32,255 nucleotides of DNA from Burkholderiaceae bacterium (GTDB lineage: Bacteria > Pseudomonadota > Gammaproteobacteria > Burkholderiales > Burkholderiaceae_C). The stretch lies in contig JAITWT010000230.1 of NCBI GenBank assembly GCA_031285125.1, positions 1-32,255 of the forward strand, in the 5' to 3' direction. Below, one piece after another: positions 19,409 to 28,607 of the stretch. A program made the position numbers and the translations under genes. The notes beneath the pieces are model-generated. The model was not told where the DNA came from and searched no databases. It saw only the letters and a program-made list of their open reading frames with translations. The first letter of the stretch is position 1. Every line of letters starts with the position of its first letter.

Positions 19409-20215
19409 TTGTTCAAACTCACCAGCCTCAATCTCAACGGCTTGCGTTCGGCCACGGCCAAAGGCCTGCCTGATTGGGTGGCACAGCTGGCGCCGGATTG
19501 TATTTGCGTGCAGGAAATCCGTGTTCAGCACGGCGATGTGGAAAAAGGCCGGTTCGAGCAGCTCGCCGGGCTGCAAGGCTACTTTCACTTCGCCGAAAAG
19601 AAGGGTTATGCCGGTACCGCGATTTACACCCGGCACGTCCCGAGCCAGGTGCGCATCGGCTGGGGCGACGCCGAATTCGACGCCGAGGGCCGCTATACCG
19701 AGCTGCGTTTTGACACGCCTGCGCGCAAATGCTCGATCATCAGCGTGTATTTTCCCAGCGGCTCATCGGGCCAGGAGCGGCAGGCGGCCAAGTACCGCTT
19801 CCTGGATCGCTTTTTCCCCTACCTGAAGGCGCTGGCGCGCGAGCGCGCATTCATCCTGTGCGGCGATATCAACATCGCGCACCAGGAGATCGACCTGAAG
19901 AACTGGAAAGGCAATGTGAAGAACAGCGGTTTTTTGCCCGAGGAGCGCGCCTGGATGAGCAAGCTGCTTGATGCGGGGGCGGCCGGCGGCGGTCTGATCG
20001 ATATCTATCGCACGCTTTATCCAGACGCCACCGAGGCCTGCTACACCTGGTGGAGCAACCGCGGTCAGGCGTATGCGAAGAACGTGGGCTGGCGGCTGGA
20101 TTACCACTTGGCGACGCCCGCGCTGGCGGCCGCCGCGCGCGCGGCGGCGATCGACAAAAGCCGGCGTCTGAGCGACCACGCGCCGATCACGGTGGATTAC
20201 GACTTCACGCTCTAA
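19409..20215 (+). CDS. xth: Exodeoxyribonuclease III (xth family AP endonuclease)
   Basis: A 268-aa member of the exonuclease III/AP endonuclease family, acting on abasic sites in base excision repair. Conserved active-site parts are LNLNG (7-11), the metal ligand E36 in VQEIR, GDIN (the central Asp and Asn pair), WWSNRGQAYAKNVGWRLDYHL, and C-terminal S255-D256-H257-A-P. No ATG exists near the N-terminus. TTG at 19409, giving MFKLTSLNLNG, matches the usual protein start and has GGAA six to ten bases before it; TTG at 19397 would add four residues. The TAA stop (20213-20215) is also the left flank of the palindromic element that follows. Confidence 0.93.
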   Translation: MFKLTSLNLNGLRSATAKGLPDWVAQLAPDCICVQEIRVQHGDVEKGRFEQLAGLQGYFHFAEKKGYAGTAIYTRHVPSQVRIGWGDAEFDAEGRYTELRFDTPARKCSIISVYFPSGSSGQERQAAKYRFLDRFFPYLKALARERAFILCGDINIAHQEIDLKNWKGNVKNSGFLPEERAWMSKLLDAGAAGGGLIDIYRTLYPDATEACYTWWSNRGQAYAKNVGWRLDYHLATPALAAAARAAAIDKSRRLSDHAPITVDYDFTL

Positions 20216-20378
20216 GAACCTGTTTACGATCTCAAATGACTCACGCAGAGACCTTTTCGGGAGGGGATGCAAGGCGCAGCGCGCAGCCCATAGCCCGGCT
20301 ATGGGCCAGCGTTGCAACGCCGCAGACCGCTCGAAAAGGCCTCTGCGTGAGCCATTTGAGATCGTAAACAGGTTCTAA
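20213..20378. repeat. 160-bp palindromic MITE-like element with TAA target duplication
   Basis: The element runs 20216-20375, starting GAACCTGTTTACGATC and ending with the complement. The arms are about 45 bp with three mismatches. A direct TAA triplet flanks it on each side (20213-20215 and 20376-20378), as expected for a TNA target duplication. The core has a second hairpin (GCCCATAGCC / GGCTATGGGC). Only the first 30 or so bases match the copies at 41-200 and 32164-32255; the core instead resembles that of the element at 27042-27206. No open frame inside. It separates the convergent xth and hisD genes and could act as a bidirectional terminator. Confidence 0.88.
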
Positions 20379-20436
20379 GGCGGGGTGCGGGATCTGAGGC
20401 GGTGTATTTCCGCCCCCGTATCGGCGGCAGCCCCGC

Positions 20437-21753
20437 TCAGCCCAGACGCAAGCGCGCGGACTGCGCGTGCGCTTGCAAGCCCTCACCCTCCGCCAGCGTG
20501 GCGGCGATCGGGCCGAGCGCCTGTGCACCGGCCGCGCTCACTTCGATCAAGCTGCTGCGTTTTTGAAAATCGTAGACGCCCAGCGGGCTTGAAAAGCGCG
20601 CGGTGCCGCTGGTGGGCAGCACGTGGTTCGGGCCGGCGCAATAGTCGCCCAGGCTTTCGCTGGCGTAAGCGCCCAGAAAGAGGGCACCGGCGTGACGCAA
20701 CAACGGCTCCCAACGGTGCGGTTCGCGGCTGCTGACTTCGAGGTGTTCGGGCGCGATGCGGTTGCTGATTTCGCACGCCTCCTCCATGCTGCGCGTGTGG
20801 ATCAGTACCCCGCGCCCGTTGAGCGAGGCGGCAATGATTTCGCGGCGCGGCAATGTGGGCAGCAAGCGATCGATTTCAGCCTGCACGCGATCGATGTAGG
20901 CCGAATCGGGGCACAGCAGAATGCTTTGCGCGAGTTCGTCGTGTTCGGCTTGGCTGAACAAATCCATCGCCACCCAATCGGGCGGCGTACTGCCGTCGGC
21001 AAGCACCAGAATTTCGCTTGGGCCGGCAATCATATCGATGCCGACCGTGCCGAACACGCGGCGCTTGGCGGCGGCCACATAGGCGTTGCCGGGGCCGGTG
21101 ATCTTGTCCACCGCGGGAATCGAAGCGGTGCCGTAAGCCAGCGCCGCGATGGCCTGCGCGCCACCGAGCGTGAAGGCGCGCGTCACGCCGGCCACGTGCG
21201 CGGCGGCCAGCACCAGCGGGTTGCGTGAGCCGCCCGGCGTCGGCACGACCATGATGATTTCGCCGACGCCGGCCACGTGGGCCGGAATCGCGTTCATCAG
21301 CACGCTTGATGGATAGGCCGCCTTGCCGCCCGGCACGTAGATGCCGACGCGGTCCAGCGGCGTGACCTTCTGGCCGAGCAGCGTGCCGTCGGCGTCGCGG
21401 TAGCTGACTGTTTCGCCGCCTTGTTTCTTTTGCCACGCGTGGAAACGCCGAATGCGCGCGGCGGCCTCTTGCAAGGCGGCGCGCTGCGCGGACGGCAAAC
21501 CGTCGAAGGCCGCCTCGAGTTCAGGCGCTTTCAGCTCCAGCGCGGCCATGCCGGGAGCCGTCATGCCGTCAAAGCGCGCTGTGTATTCGAGCAGCGCCGC
21601 GTCGCCGCGCGCGCGTACGTCGGCCAGAATGGCTTTGACGCTCTGCTCGATCGCCTCGTCCTGTTGCGCGCTCCAGTGCAGCCTGGCCTGAAACCGCGCC
21701 TCAAAATCGGGGGCCGCACTGGACAGACGAACGGGGGCAGCGATCAATTTCAT
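20437..21753 (-). CDS. hisD: Histidinol dehydrogenase
   Basis: A 438-aa enzyme carrying out the last two oxidations of histidine synthesis (L-histidinol to L-histidine, NAD+-dependent, Zn2+). Signature stretches are [19 protein letters not shown], the NAD-binding region [41 protein letters not shown], and the catalytic Glu-His in APEHLEV. Start at MKLIAAP (21753), 50 bases after the DUF347 gene; the frame extends further upstream without support. In many betaproteobacteria hisD is followed by hisC and hisB, whereas here the operon ends and a palindromic element and convergent xth follow. Confidence 0.96.
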   Translation of the reverse strand: MKLIAAPVRLSSAAPDFEARFQARLHWSAQQDEAIEQSVKAILADVRARGDAALLEYTARFDGMTAPGMAALELKAPELEAAFDGLPSAQRAALQEAAARIRRFHAWQKKQGGETVSYRDADGTLLGQKVTPLDRVGIYVPGGKAAYPSSVLMNAIPAHVAGVGEIIMVVPTPGGSRNPLVLAAAHVAGVTRAFTLGGAQAIAALAYGTASIPAVDKITGPGNAYVAAAKRRVFGTVGIDMIAGPSEILVLADGSTPPDWVAMDLFSQAEHDELAQSILLCPDSAYIDRVQAEIDRLLPTLPRREIIAASLNGRGVLIHTRSMEEACEISNRIAPEHLEVSSREPHRWEPLLRHAGALFLGAYASESLGDYCAGPNHVLPTSGTARFSSPLGVYDFQKRSSLIEVSAAGAQALGPIAATLAEGEGLQAHAQSARLRLG

Positions 21754-21803
21754 AGGTCTAAAGAGGGGATGATGGGGCCGGATACACACCGTGAGGGTCG
21801 AAG

Positions 21804-22592
21804 TCAGGCGCTATGGCCCTGACGGCTGAGGTGCGCACCCGGTTTTTGCGGAAAGACCCGGATGCAAATCACGATGAAAACCAGCAACGCCAGGGTGGCA
21901 TAAAACCGGCTCAGATTCAGCCCGCCCATCGACAGCGGCTTGTCGAGGAAATCGCCGAGCGTGGCACCCAGCGGGCGCGTGAGGATGAACGCGGCCCAGA
22001 ACAGACCCGCGCGGGATAGGCGCGTGCCCAACCACAAGGCCGCCACCACCGCCAGCGCGGCGATGAAGATCAGCGCGCTCCATTCATAACCGAGGCCCAG
22101 ACCACGCAGGTCGCCGTCGGCCATGAAGTCGCCCAGCGCCGTCCCCAAGGTCTGCGAAAACAAAATCGTGACCCAGTAATATTTTTCGATGCGCGGCGAA
22201 TCGACCGTCTCCACCGCCACCGTGCCGGCGCGCCAGTACCAGAGCGCCAGCGAGAGCAGCAGCAGCGCGAACAGTGCGCTCATTCCGGTGAAATAGCCCG
22301 CGCCGAGCGAGCGATCGCAAAAATCCGCCAGCGTGGTCCCCAGCGTCGTGGTGGCCAGAATGGTGAACCAATAGAGATAAGGGTGGAATTTTTTGGCTGA
22401 AATCTGTGCCGCGACCGCCGCCATGAACACCAGCAAAAAAACCGCGCTGCCGGCCAGATAGCCCAGATTCAGCGACATCGTTACCCAGTCGCCGCCCGTC
22501 TCGCCCAGCGTCGTCGCCGCAATCTTGATGATCCAGAACCCGAGCGTGACGGCGGGTACCTTGCTGAGCGTTTTCGTGGCGGGATCGTTCAT
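21804..22592 (-). CDS. DUF347 / COG4705 four-repeat membrane protein
   Basis: A 262-aa integral membrane protein with about eight hydrophobic segments in four repeats. Each repeat carries a TLG-acid motif: [10 protein letters not shown] (27-36), [10 protein letters not shown] (82-91), [10 protein letters not shown] (147-156) and [10 protein letters not shown] (206-215). This is the DUF347 repeat of COG4705 proteins. One conserved acidic residue per repeat (D35, D90, D155, D214) in a membrane setting suggests ion or metabolite transport, but the function is not known to me. ATG at 22592 lies 14 bases after the hisG stop; an in-frame TTG at 22610 overlaps that stop and is an alternative. Its position between hisG and hisD is unusual. 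Confidence 0.88.
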   Translation of the reverse strand: MNDPATKTLSKVPAVTLGFWIIKIAATTLGETGGDWVTMSLNLGYLAGSAVFLLVFMAAVAAQISAKKFHPYLYWFTILATTTLGTTLADFCDRSLGAGYFTGMSALFALLLLSLALWYWRAGTVAVETVDSPRIEKYYWVTILFSQTLGTALGDFMADGDLRGLGLGYEWSALIFIAALAVVAALWLGTRLSRAGLFWAAFILTRPLGATLGDFLDKPLSMGGLNLSRFYATLALLVFIVICIRVFPQKPGAHLSRQGHSA

Positions 22593-22606
22593 GACCTGTG
22601 CGCTGC

Positions 22607-23245
22607 TCAAGCACGGAGGGCGCGCTCGAAGGCATCGACGATGCGCCGGATCGCCTCGCGCTTGAGCTTGAGCGCGGCCTGATTGATGACCAGCCGCGCG
22701 CTGATATCCATGATGCGTTCGACCTCGACCAACTGGTTGGCCTTGAGCGTGTTGCCGGTCGAAACCAGATCGACGATCGCGTCGGCCAGCCCGGTCAGCG
22801 GCGCCAGTTCCATGCTGCCGTAGAGCTTGATGAGATCGACGTGCACGCCCTTGCCGGCGAAGAAATCGCGCGCCAGCCCGACGTACTTGGTCGCGACCTT
22901 CAGGCGCGAGCCTTGCTTGACGGCCGAGGCGTAGTCGTAATCGGCGCGCACCGCCACGCTCAGGCGGCAGGCCGCGATGCGCAGATCGAGCGGCTGGTAC
23001 AGGCCCTGGTTGCCGTTTTCGAGCAGCACGTCGAGACCGGTCACGCCGAGGTCGGCGCCGCCGTACTGCACATAGGTCGGCACATCGGAGGCACGCACCA
23101 GCACCACGCGCACGTCGGCGCGCGTGGTGGGCAGGATGAGTTTGCGCGACGTTTCCGGGTCTTCGGTCACTTCGATGCCGGCGCCGGCCAGCAGCGGCAT
23201 GGTTTCCTCGAAGATGCGGCCCTTGGAAAGCGCCAGGGTAATCAT
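22607..23245 (-). CDS. hisG: ATP phosphoribosyltransferase, short form
   Basis: A 212-aa enzyme for the first step of histidine synthesis (ATP + PRPP to phosphoribosyl-ATP). The sequence has [11 protein letters not shown] at the N-terminus, [11 protein letters not shown], and the PRPP-binding region [21 protein letters not shown]. It is the short form lacking the C-terminal regulatory domain, so activity should need a HisZ partner, which is not in this window. The ATG at 23245 overlaps the murA stop as ATGA, which decides the start. Confidence 0.96.
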   Translation of the reverse strand: MITLALSKGRIFEETMPLLAGAGIEVTEDPETSRKLILPTTRADVRVVLVRASDVPTYVQYGGADLGVTGLDVLLENGNQGLYQPLDLRIAACRLSVAVRADYDYASAVKQGSRLKVATKYVGLARDFFAGKGVHVDLIKLYGSMELAPLTGLADAIVDLVSTGNTLKANQLVEVERIMDISARLVINQAALKLKREAIRRIVDAFERALRA

Positions 23246-24519
23246 TGTGTCGTTTCCTTCACGCGTTCGATGTCCGCACCGAGCGCGCACAGTTTGTCTT
23301 CCATGCGGTCGTATCCGCGATCGAGGTGGTAGATGCGCTCGACTTGCGTCTGCCCTTGGGCCACCAGGCCGGCGATGACCAGGCTGGCCGAAGCGCGCAG
23401 GTCGGTCGCCATCACGCTCGCGCCCGAGAGGCGCGGCACCCCTTCGATCACGGCAACCTTGCCATCGATTTGGATTTTCGCACCCAGCCGCAGCAGTTCG
23501 TTGACGTGCATGAAGCGGTTCTCAAAGATGGTTTCGGTCACGGTGGAAATGCCCTCGGCGATGGCATCCAGCGTCATGAACTGCGCCTGCATATCGGTCG
23601 GGAAACCCGGGTATTCAGTGGTGCGGAAGGTTTGCGCCTTCAAGCGTCCGGTGCTGCTGATACGGATACCGTCTTCAAACGCTGCCACTGTCGCGCCCGC
23701 TTCGCGCAGTTTTTCGATCACCGCCTCAAGATGCTCGGCACGTCCATGACGCAACAGCACGTCGCCCCCCGTGGCGGCCACGGCGCACAGAAAGGTGCCG
23801 GCCTCGATACGGTCGGCCACCACGCGGTGCGCGCAGCCGTGCAATTGCTCGACCCCTTGGATGCGGATGCGGCGGGTCCCGTGGCCTTCGATCTGGGCGC
23901 CCATGGCAATCAGCATTTCGCCCAGATCGACGATTTCCGGCTCCTGCGCGGCGTTTTCCAGCACCGTCTCGCCCTGCGCGAGCGCGGCAGCCATCATCAA
24001 ATTTTCGGTGCCGGTGACAGTCACCATATCGGTGGTAATGCGTGCACCGTGCAAACGCACGCGGCCAGCGGGCAGCGAAGCCACCATGTAGCCGTGATCG
24101 ACCACAATCTGCGCCCCCATCGCCTGCAAGCCCTTGATGTGCTGATCCACCGGGCGCGAACCGATGGCGCAGCCCCCGGGCAGCGAAACGCGCGCATGCC
24201 TCATGCGCGCAACCAGCGGGCCGAGCGCGAGCACCGAGGCGCGCATGGCTTTGACCAGTTCGTAGGGCGCTTCGGGTTGATCAAGCGCGCTGGCGTCCAG
24301 GTGCACCACGCCTTGCGCATCGCGCTCGGCGGCCACGCCCATGTTACGCAGCAGCCGCAGCATCGTGGCGACATCTTGCAAATGCGGCACGTTGTCCAGC
24401 CGCACCGGCTCGCGCGTGAGCAGCGCGGCACACAGTTCGGGTAAGGCGGCGTTCTTGGCGCCGGAAATGGGAATTTCGCCGCGCAGCTTGCGCCCGCCGC
24501 GAATCAGAAGTTTGTCCAT
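23242..24519 (-). CDS. murA: UDP-N-acetylglucosamine 1-carboxyvinyltransferase
   Basis: A 425-aa enzyme for the first committed step of peptidoglycan synthesis, adding enolpyruvate to UDP-GlcNAc in the cytoplasm. Start [10 protein letters not shown]22 and N23 in GAKNAALP bind substrate. The active-site loop is [15 protein letters not shown], with C117 the catalytic and fosfomycin-reactive Cys. [12 protein letters not shown] and the final [12 protein letters not shown] are typical. It begins 26 bases after the bolA-like gene and overlaps hisG by 4, a conserved betaproteobacterial linkage. Confidence 0.97.
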   Translation of the reverse strand: MDKLLIRGGRKLRGEIPISGAKNAALPELCAALLTREPVRLDNVPHLQDVATMLRLLRNMGVAAERDAQGVVHLDASALDQPEAPYELVKAMRASVLALGPLVARMRHARVSLPGGCAIGSRPVDQHIKGLQAMGAQIVVDHGYMVASLPAGRVRLHGARITTDMVTVTGTENLMMAAALAQGETVLENAAQEPEIVDLGEMLIAMGAQIEGHGTRRIRIQGVEQLHGCAHRVVADRIEAGTFLCAVAATGGDVLLRHGRAEHLEAVIEKLREAGATVAAFEDGIRISSTGRLKAQTFRTTEYPGFPTDMQAQFMTLDAIAEGISTVTETIFENRFMHVNELLRLGAKIQIDGKVAVIEGVPRLSGASVMATDLRASASLVIAGLVAQGQTQVERIYHLDRGYDRMEDKLCALGADIERVKETTQ

Positions 24520-24545
24520 GAGGTATTTCGTTTGCCGTTTACGAT

Positions 24546-24791
24546 TCAACGGCGCTGCTGGGTGGCCCATTCGGCGGGGGTGTACAGCTTCATCGACAGC
24601 GCATGCACTTCGTCGTTGTGCATCCGCGCGCCCAGCGTTTGATAGACGCGCTGGTGCCGTTGCACGGGCCGCAGCCCGTCGAATTGCGCCGAGACGAGGG
24701 TGGCAAACCAGTGCCGGCCATCGCCTTGGATCGCAATGTGCTCACACGGCAGTCCGGCAATGATGAGGGTTTCAAGTTCCTGGGCAGTCAT
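24546..24791 (-). CDS. BolA/IbaG-family protein
   Basis: An 81-aa small protein of the BolA family, closest in context and pattern to IbaG/YrbA, which sits next to murA in many proteobacteria. Visible family features are [17 protein letters not shown] (about 21-37), [10 protein letters not shown] and the C-terminal [15 protein letters not shown]. Such proteins partner with monothiol glutaredoxins around [2Fe-2S] clusters. The start MTAQELE at 24791 is preferred to an in-frame extension that enters the permease gene. The gene begins 14 bases after the permease stop. Confidence 0.92.
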   Translation of the reverse strand: MTAQELETLIIAGLPCEHIAIQGDGRHWFATLVSAQFDGLRPVQRHQRVYQTLGARMHNDEVHALSMKLYTPAEWATQQRR

Positions 24792-24805
24792 AAAGATAAC
24801 GATAG

Positions 24806-25573
24806 TCAGTTTCGAATCTTGTAGCCGATGCGCAGCAAATACACCGCCAGGGCACTCACCAGCAGCCACGCGCTGCCGACAATGCTCAGGCTCAGCCAGG
24901 GCGAAACGTCGCTGACACCGAAAAATCCATAGCGAAAACCGTCAATCATGTAGAAAAACGGATTCAGGTGGCTGATATGCCACCAGAACGGCGGCAGCGA
25001 GTTGATCGAATAGAACACGCCGGACAAAAAAGTCAGCGGCATGATCAGAAAGTTTTGGAACACCGCCATCTGGTCGAATTTTTCCGACCACAGTCCGGCG
25101 ATCAGCCCAAGCGCGCCCAGCATGGCGGCGCCAAGCACGGCAAAGACGATGATCCACAGCGGCGCGACCACCTCCGGTATGGCAAAAAGCAGCGTCACGA
25201 TGAAGACCCCCGCCCCAACGGCCAGCCCGCGCAACACCGAGGCGCCTACGTAGGCGGCAAACCAGCCCCAATGAGACAGCGGCGTGAGCAAAATGAACAC
25301 CAGGTTGCCCATCATCTTGCTCTGAACCATGGAGGAGGAGCTGTTGGCGAAGGCGTTTTGCAACACGCTCATCATCACCAGGCCGGGGATCAAAAAAGCG
25401 ATGTAAGGCACCGTTCCATAGACTTTCACGTGTTTGTCCAGGACATGGCCGAACACCATCAGATACAGGACTGAGGAGAGCACCGGCGCGGCAACCGTCT
25501 GAACGCCCACCTTCGAAAAACGCAGGACTTCCTTGGCCAGCAAAGCGTGCCAGCCGGTATACGCAAGCCTCAT
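24806..25573 (-). CDS. ABC-2 type transporter permease
   Basis: A 255-aa permease with six hydrophobic segments, of the YadH type. The N-terminal AYTGWHALLAKEVLRFSKVG, the loop FANSSSSMVQSKMMGN and the segment FLSGVFYSINSLPPFWWHISHLNPFFYMIDGFRYG are the hallmarks. With the ATPase two genes upstream it should form an exporter whose substrate is unknown. The ATG at 25573 overlaps the stop of the 105-aa gene (ATGA). Confidence 0.93.
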   Translation of the reverse strand: MRLAYTGWHALLAKEVLRFSKVGVQTVAAPVLSSVLYLMVFGHVLDKHVKVYGTVPYIAFLIPGLVMMSVLQNAFANSSSSMVQSKMMGNLVFILLTPLSHWGWFAAYVGASVLRGLAVGAGVFIVTLLFAIPEVVAPLWIIVFAVLGAAMLGALGLIAGLWSEKFDQMAVFQNFLIMPLTFLSGVFYSINSLPPFWWHISHLNPFFYMIDGFRYGFFGVSDVSPWLSLSIVGSAWLLVSALAVYLLRIGYKIRN

Positions 25574-25887
25574 CGCAATCTTGCCCCCGCGAGCCAAAGC
25601 GCCGAGAACAGCGCCCCGGCGATGAGCAGGGAAATCACTTCAATCCAGAAAAACTTGGCAATCCAGGGGGCCCTGCGGTGGCGCTCTTTTTGCACCAAAT
25701 ACACCCAGTTCACTGGCGGCAAGACCAACCCCGTCACGGCCAACAGCACCGCTGTTTTTTTGTGTCCTTCCTCAAGCGCCAGACCGGCTGCGACGATCCA
25801 GGTAGAAATGAACAGCGTCGTCGTACAAATAATCAGCGAGGTGGCCACGCACACCTCGATCACCACAAACCAGAAACCAACAGTCAT
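25570..25887 (-). CDS. Small three-helix membrane protein within the ABC operon
   Basis: A 105-aa protein I do not recognise. Hydrophobic segments lie at about 4-35, 46-65 and 79-102, with a basic loop KERHRRAPW (67-75) between the last two. The gene fits exactly: its ATG shares a base with the ATPase stop (TAATG) and its own stop overlaps the permease start by 4 bases, which is strong evidence that it is translated. It may be an accessory subunit of the exporter. The usual arrangement I know has ATPase and permease directly adjacent. Confidence 0.8.
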   Translation of the reverse strand: MTVGFWFVVIEVCVATSLIICTTTLFISTWIVAAGLALEEGHKKTAVLLAVTGLVLPPVNWVYLVQKERHRRAPWIAKFFWIEVISLLIAGALFSALWLAGARLR

Positions 25888-26837
25888 TACGCCACCTTGA
25901 TAAATGCCGATGCGGGTTTATCGGCCATCAGGCCGATGAATACGTCTTCCAAATCGGCTTTGCGAATTTCCATATCTTCGAGCTCCAAGCCGGCTTCGCG
26001 CAAAACGGTCAGCGCACGCTCGACTTCATGGGCGTTCTGCGCGGGCACCTGCACGATACGCCCGGTCACACGCGCCTGCCGTGCGATCGCCTCGGGCAGC
26101 GCGCCATCGGTCTTGAAACGCAGCACAGTACTGGCGCCGGTGCGCAACAACGCGCTGGTGCGATCCATCGCAATCACACGGCCCTGCTTGAGCATGGCAA
26201 TGCGTCCGCACAGCGCCTCGGCTTCTTCGAGGTAATGCGTGGTCAGCAGCACGGTACTGCCTTGCTTGTTGAGCTTGGCGATGAATTGCCACAGCGTCTG
26301 ACGCAATTCGACATCGACACCGGCCGTCGGCTCGTCCAGCACGATCACCGGCGGCTTGTGCACCAGCGCTTGCGCCACCAGGACGCGACGCTTCATGCCG
26401 CCCGAAAGCTGGCGCATATTGGCCTCGGCCTTGTCGGTCAGGCCCAGACTGTGCAGCAGCTCATCGATCCAATCGTCGTTATCACGAATACCGAAATAGC
26501 CGGACTGGATGCGCAGCGCTTCGCGCACGTTGAAGAAAGGGTCGAACACCAGCTCCTGCGGCACCACGCCAAGCTGGCGGCGCGCCTGCATATACTGACG
26601 GCGCACGTCAAAACCGCGCACCTTCACCGTCCCGGCGCTGGGCCGCGTCAGCCCCGCCAGCACGCTAATCAAGGTCGTCTTGCCGGCCCCATTGGGCCCG
26701 AGCAGGCCGAAAAATTCGCCTTCTTCGATGTCGAAACACACATCGTCCAGCGCCCGCAGTCCTTCCTTGCCCTCAGCGCGCTGGCCGCGCGACGGCAGAT
26801 AGACCTTTGCAACCGATTGAAAAGCGATGGCGGGCAT
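25887..26837 (-). CDS. ABC transporter ATPase
   Basis: A 316-aa ATPase of the YadG/CcmA-like export type. Walker A GPNGAGKT (47-54), signature LSGGMKRR (144-151), Walker B VIVLDEP (164-170), and TTHYLEEAE with the H-loop. The C-terminal region (about 225-316) is the usual accessory domain, ending with DLEDVFIGLM. It is the first gene of the operon that runs through the small membrane protein, permease, bolA, murA and hisG to hisD. All catalytic motifs are intact. Confidence 0.94.
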   Translation of the reverse strand: MPAIAFQSVAKVYLPSRGQRAEGKEGLRALDDVCFDIEEGEFFGLLGPNGAGKTTLISVLAGLTRPSAGTVKVRGFDVRRQYMQARRQLGVVPQELVFDPFFNVREALRIQSGYFGIRDNDDWIDELLHSLGLTDKAEANMRQLSGGMKRRVLVAQALVHKPPVIVLDEPTAGVDVELRQTLWQFIAKLNKQGSTVLLTTHYLEEAEALCGRIAMLKQGRVIAMDRTSALLRTGASTVLRFKTDGALPEAIARQARVTGRIVQVPAQNAHEVERALTVLREAGLELEDMEIRKADLEDVFIGLMADKPASAFIKVA

Positions 26838-27037
26838 GGCAAACCTATGATTCTACTGGGAAAGCTGGGGTGCTTGCAATGCGCGCGCCTGCGCGCTTTT
26901 GCGCCTGCATCATCCTTTTAATTCCATTTTCGGATCACGCCAGCACGCCAAGGCCAAGCGCTGACCGCGCTACAGCACCGCCAGCGAAGCCGGCAAAGTC
27001 ATCCCCGTTTATTTGTCATTTGTTTTTCATCCCTCTG
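26838..27037. other. Intergenic stretch upstream of the ABC operon
   Basis: About 200 bases before the palindromic element, holding no gene I can support. It should contain the promoter of the - strand ABC/murA/his operon, but no convincing -35/-10 pair was found. Together with the element and the next 30 bases it makes a gene-free gap of about 400 bases up to the ferredoxin gene. Confidence 0.5.
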
Positions 27038-27210
27038 ATAGGGAACCTCTGAACAACTCCTCCGCGCGTGGGCGCGCCCGGATTCGGGATGGGATGCAAG
27101 GCGCAAAGCGCAGCGATACCAAGTGGTGGTATCGCGAGCATTTGCAACGAAGCAGACCGCCCGAATACGGGATGCGACCGCCGCGTGGGCGTTGTTCAGA
27201 GGTTCCATAG
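27038..27210. repeat. 165-bp palindromic MITE-like element with ATAG flanks
   Basis: The element spans 27042-27206, with termini GGAACCTCTGAACAAC and its perfect complement (16 bp). ATAG occurs directly on both sides (27038-27041 and 27207-27210), which looks like a 4-bp target duplication. The core has a hairpin (GCGATACCA / TGGTATCGC) flanked by GGATGCAAGGCGCA on the left and TTGCAACG, GCAGACCGC on the right. Those flanking core parts also occur in the element at 20216-20375, whose ends are different. CGCGTGGGCG is present near both ends in direct orientation. No open frame inside. Confidence 0.85.
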
Positions 27211-27239
27211 GGCCATGGAATGCGCCTATTGGCTATTGG

Positions 27240-27527
<288 letters not shown>

Positions 27528-27620
27528 TCAGGTTATATGCGGGGCTGCCAGCGCCCGCGTTCGTACTGCCCCGCCCTGCTTTGCTCCGTCCCAGCCTCGG
27601 CCTCGCCTGTTTCGCTTTCC

Positions 27621-28571
27621 ATGAGCCTGTTCCTCCTCAAACGCCTGCTGACGCTGATCGCCACGCTGATGGGCGCCTCGGCCGTGATTTTTCTAGCGCT
27701 GGAAATTCTGCCGGGCAACGCCGCGCAAATGCTCATGGGGCCGGATGCGCCGCCCGAGGCGATCGCGGCGCTGGCGGTCAAACTCGGGCTGAACCAGCCG
27801 GCTTGGGCGCGTTATGGGCATTGGATCGCCGGTTTGCTGCGCGGCGATTTGGGCCTCAGCTACGCCTATGGCTTGCCAGTCATCGAGCTGGTGCGCGAGC
27901 GGCTGGCGCTGACCGTGCCGCTGGCGTTGCTGGCGATGGCGCTGTCCGCCGTGCTGGCGATGCTGGTGGGGGTGGGCGCCGCCGCGCGCCACGGCAAGTT
28001 CGGTGACGCCGCGCTGATGGGGCTGGCGCAAATCGGCATGGCGATTCCGAATTTCTGGTTTGCGATGCTGTTGATTGCGCTGTTTTCAGTGCACCTGCAC
28101 TGGTTTTCGGCCGGGGGGTTTACCGGTTGGGAACAGGGACTGTGGCTGAGCTTGAAGGCGCTCCTGTTGCCCGCGCTATCGCTGGCGGTGGTACAGGGCG
28201 CCATTCTGGCGCGCATTACGCGCGCTTCAGCGCTCGAAGTCATGCGCGAGGATTTTGTGCGCACCGCGCGCGCCAAGGGCGTTTCCGAGCGCAAGGTGCT
28301 GTTCAAGCATGTGTTGCGCAACGCGCTGATTCCCGTGGTCACCGTCATGGGGATGCAGTTCGCCGAACTGCTGGCCGGCGCGATCGTGGTCGAGAATGTG
28401 TTTTACCTGCCCGGTTTGGGACGGCTGATCTTCGAGTCGATCGGCAACCGCGATTTAATTGTGGTGCGCAACTGTGTGATGTTGCTGGTGACGATGGTGG
28501 TACTGGTCAACTTCGCAATCGATGTGCTGTACGCCGTGATCGACCCGCGCATCAAAACCCGCGAACTTTGA
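27621..28571 (+). CDS. Peptide/nickel-type ABC transporter permease (DppB-like)
   Basis: A 316-aa inner-membrane permease of the OppB/DppB family. The N-terminal FLLKRLLTLIATLMGASAVIF helix is typical, followed by periplasmic loop LGLNQPAWARYGHWIAGLLRGDLGLSY and further helices. The EAA coupling motif reads RTARAKGVSERKVLFKHVLRNAL, and the protein ends IDVLYAVIDPRIK. Start at the ATG 27621; the frame is open further upstream but lacks family sequence. It is first in a three-gene set with a second permease and a binding protein. The substrate could be peptides, glutathione or others. Confidence 0.93.
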   Translation: MSLFLLKRLLTLIATLMGASAVIFLALEILPGNAAQMLMGPDAPPEAIAALAVKLGLNQPAWARYGHWIAGLLRGDLGLSYAYGLPVIELVRERLALTVPLALLAMALSAVLAMLVGVGAAARHGKFGDAALMGLAQIGMAIPNFWFAMLLIALFSVHLHWFSAGGFTGWEQGLWLSLKALLLPALSLAVVQGAILARITRASALEVMREDFVRTARAKGVSERKVLFKHVLRNALIPVVTVMGMQFAELLAGAIVVENVFYLPGLGRLIFESIGNRDLIVVRNCVMLLVTMVVLVNFAIDVLYAVIDPRIKTREL

Positions 28572-28607
28572 ACCTGAACACGGCGCCGCTTGGCCAACTT
28601 TCCCTGT

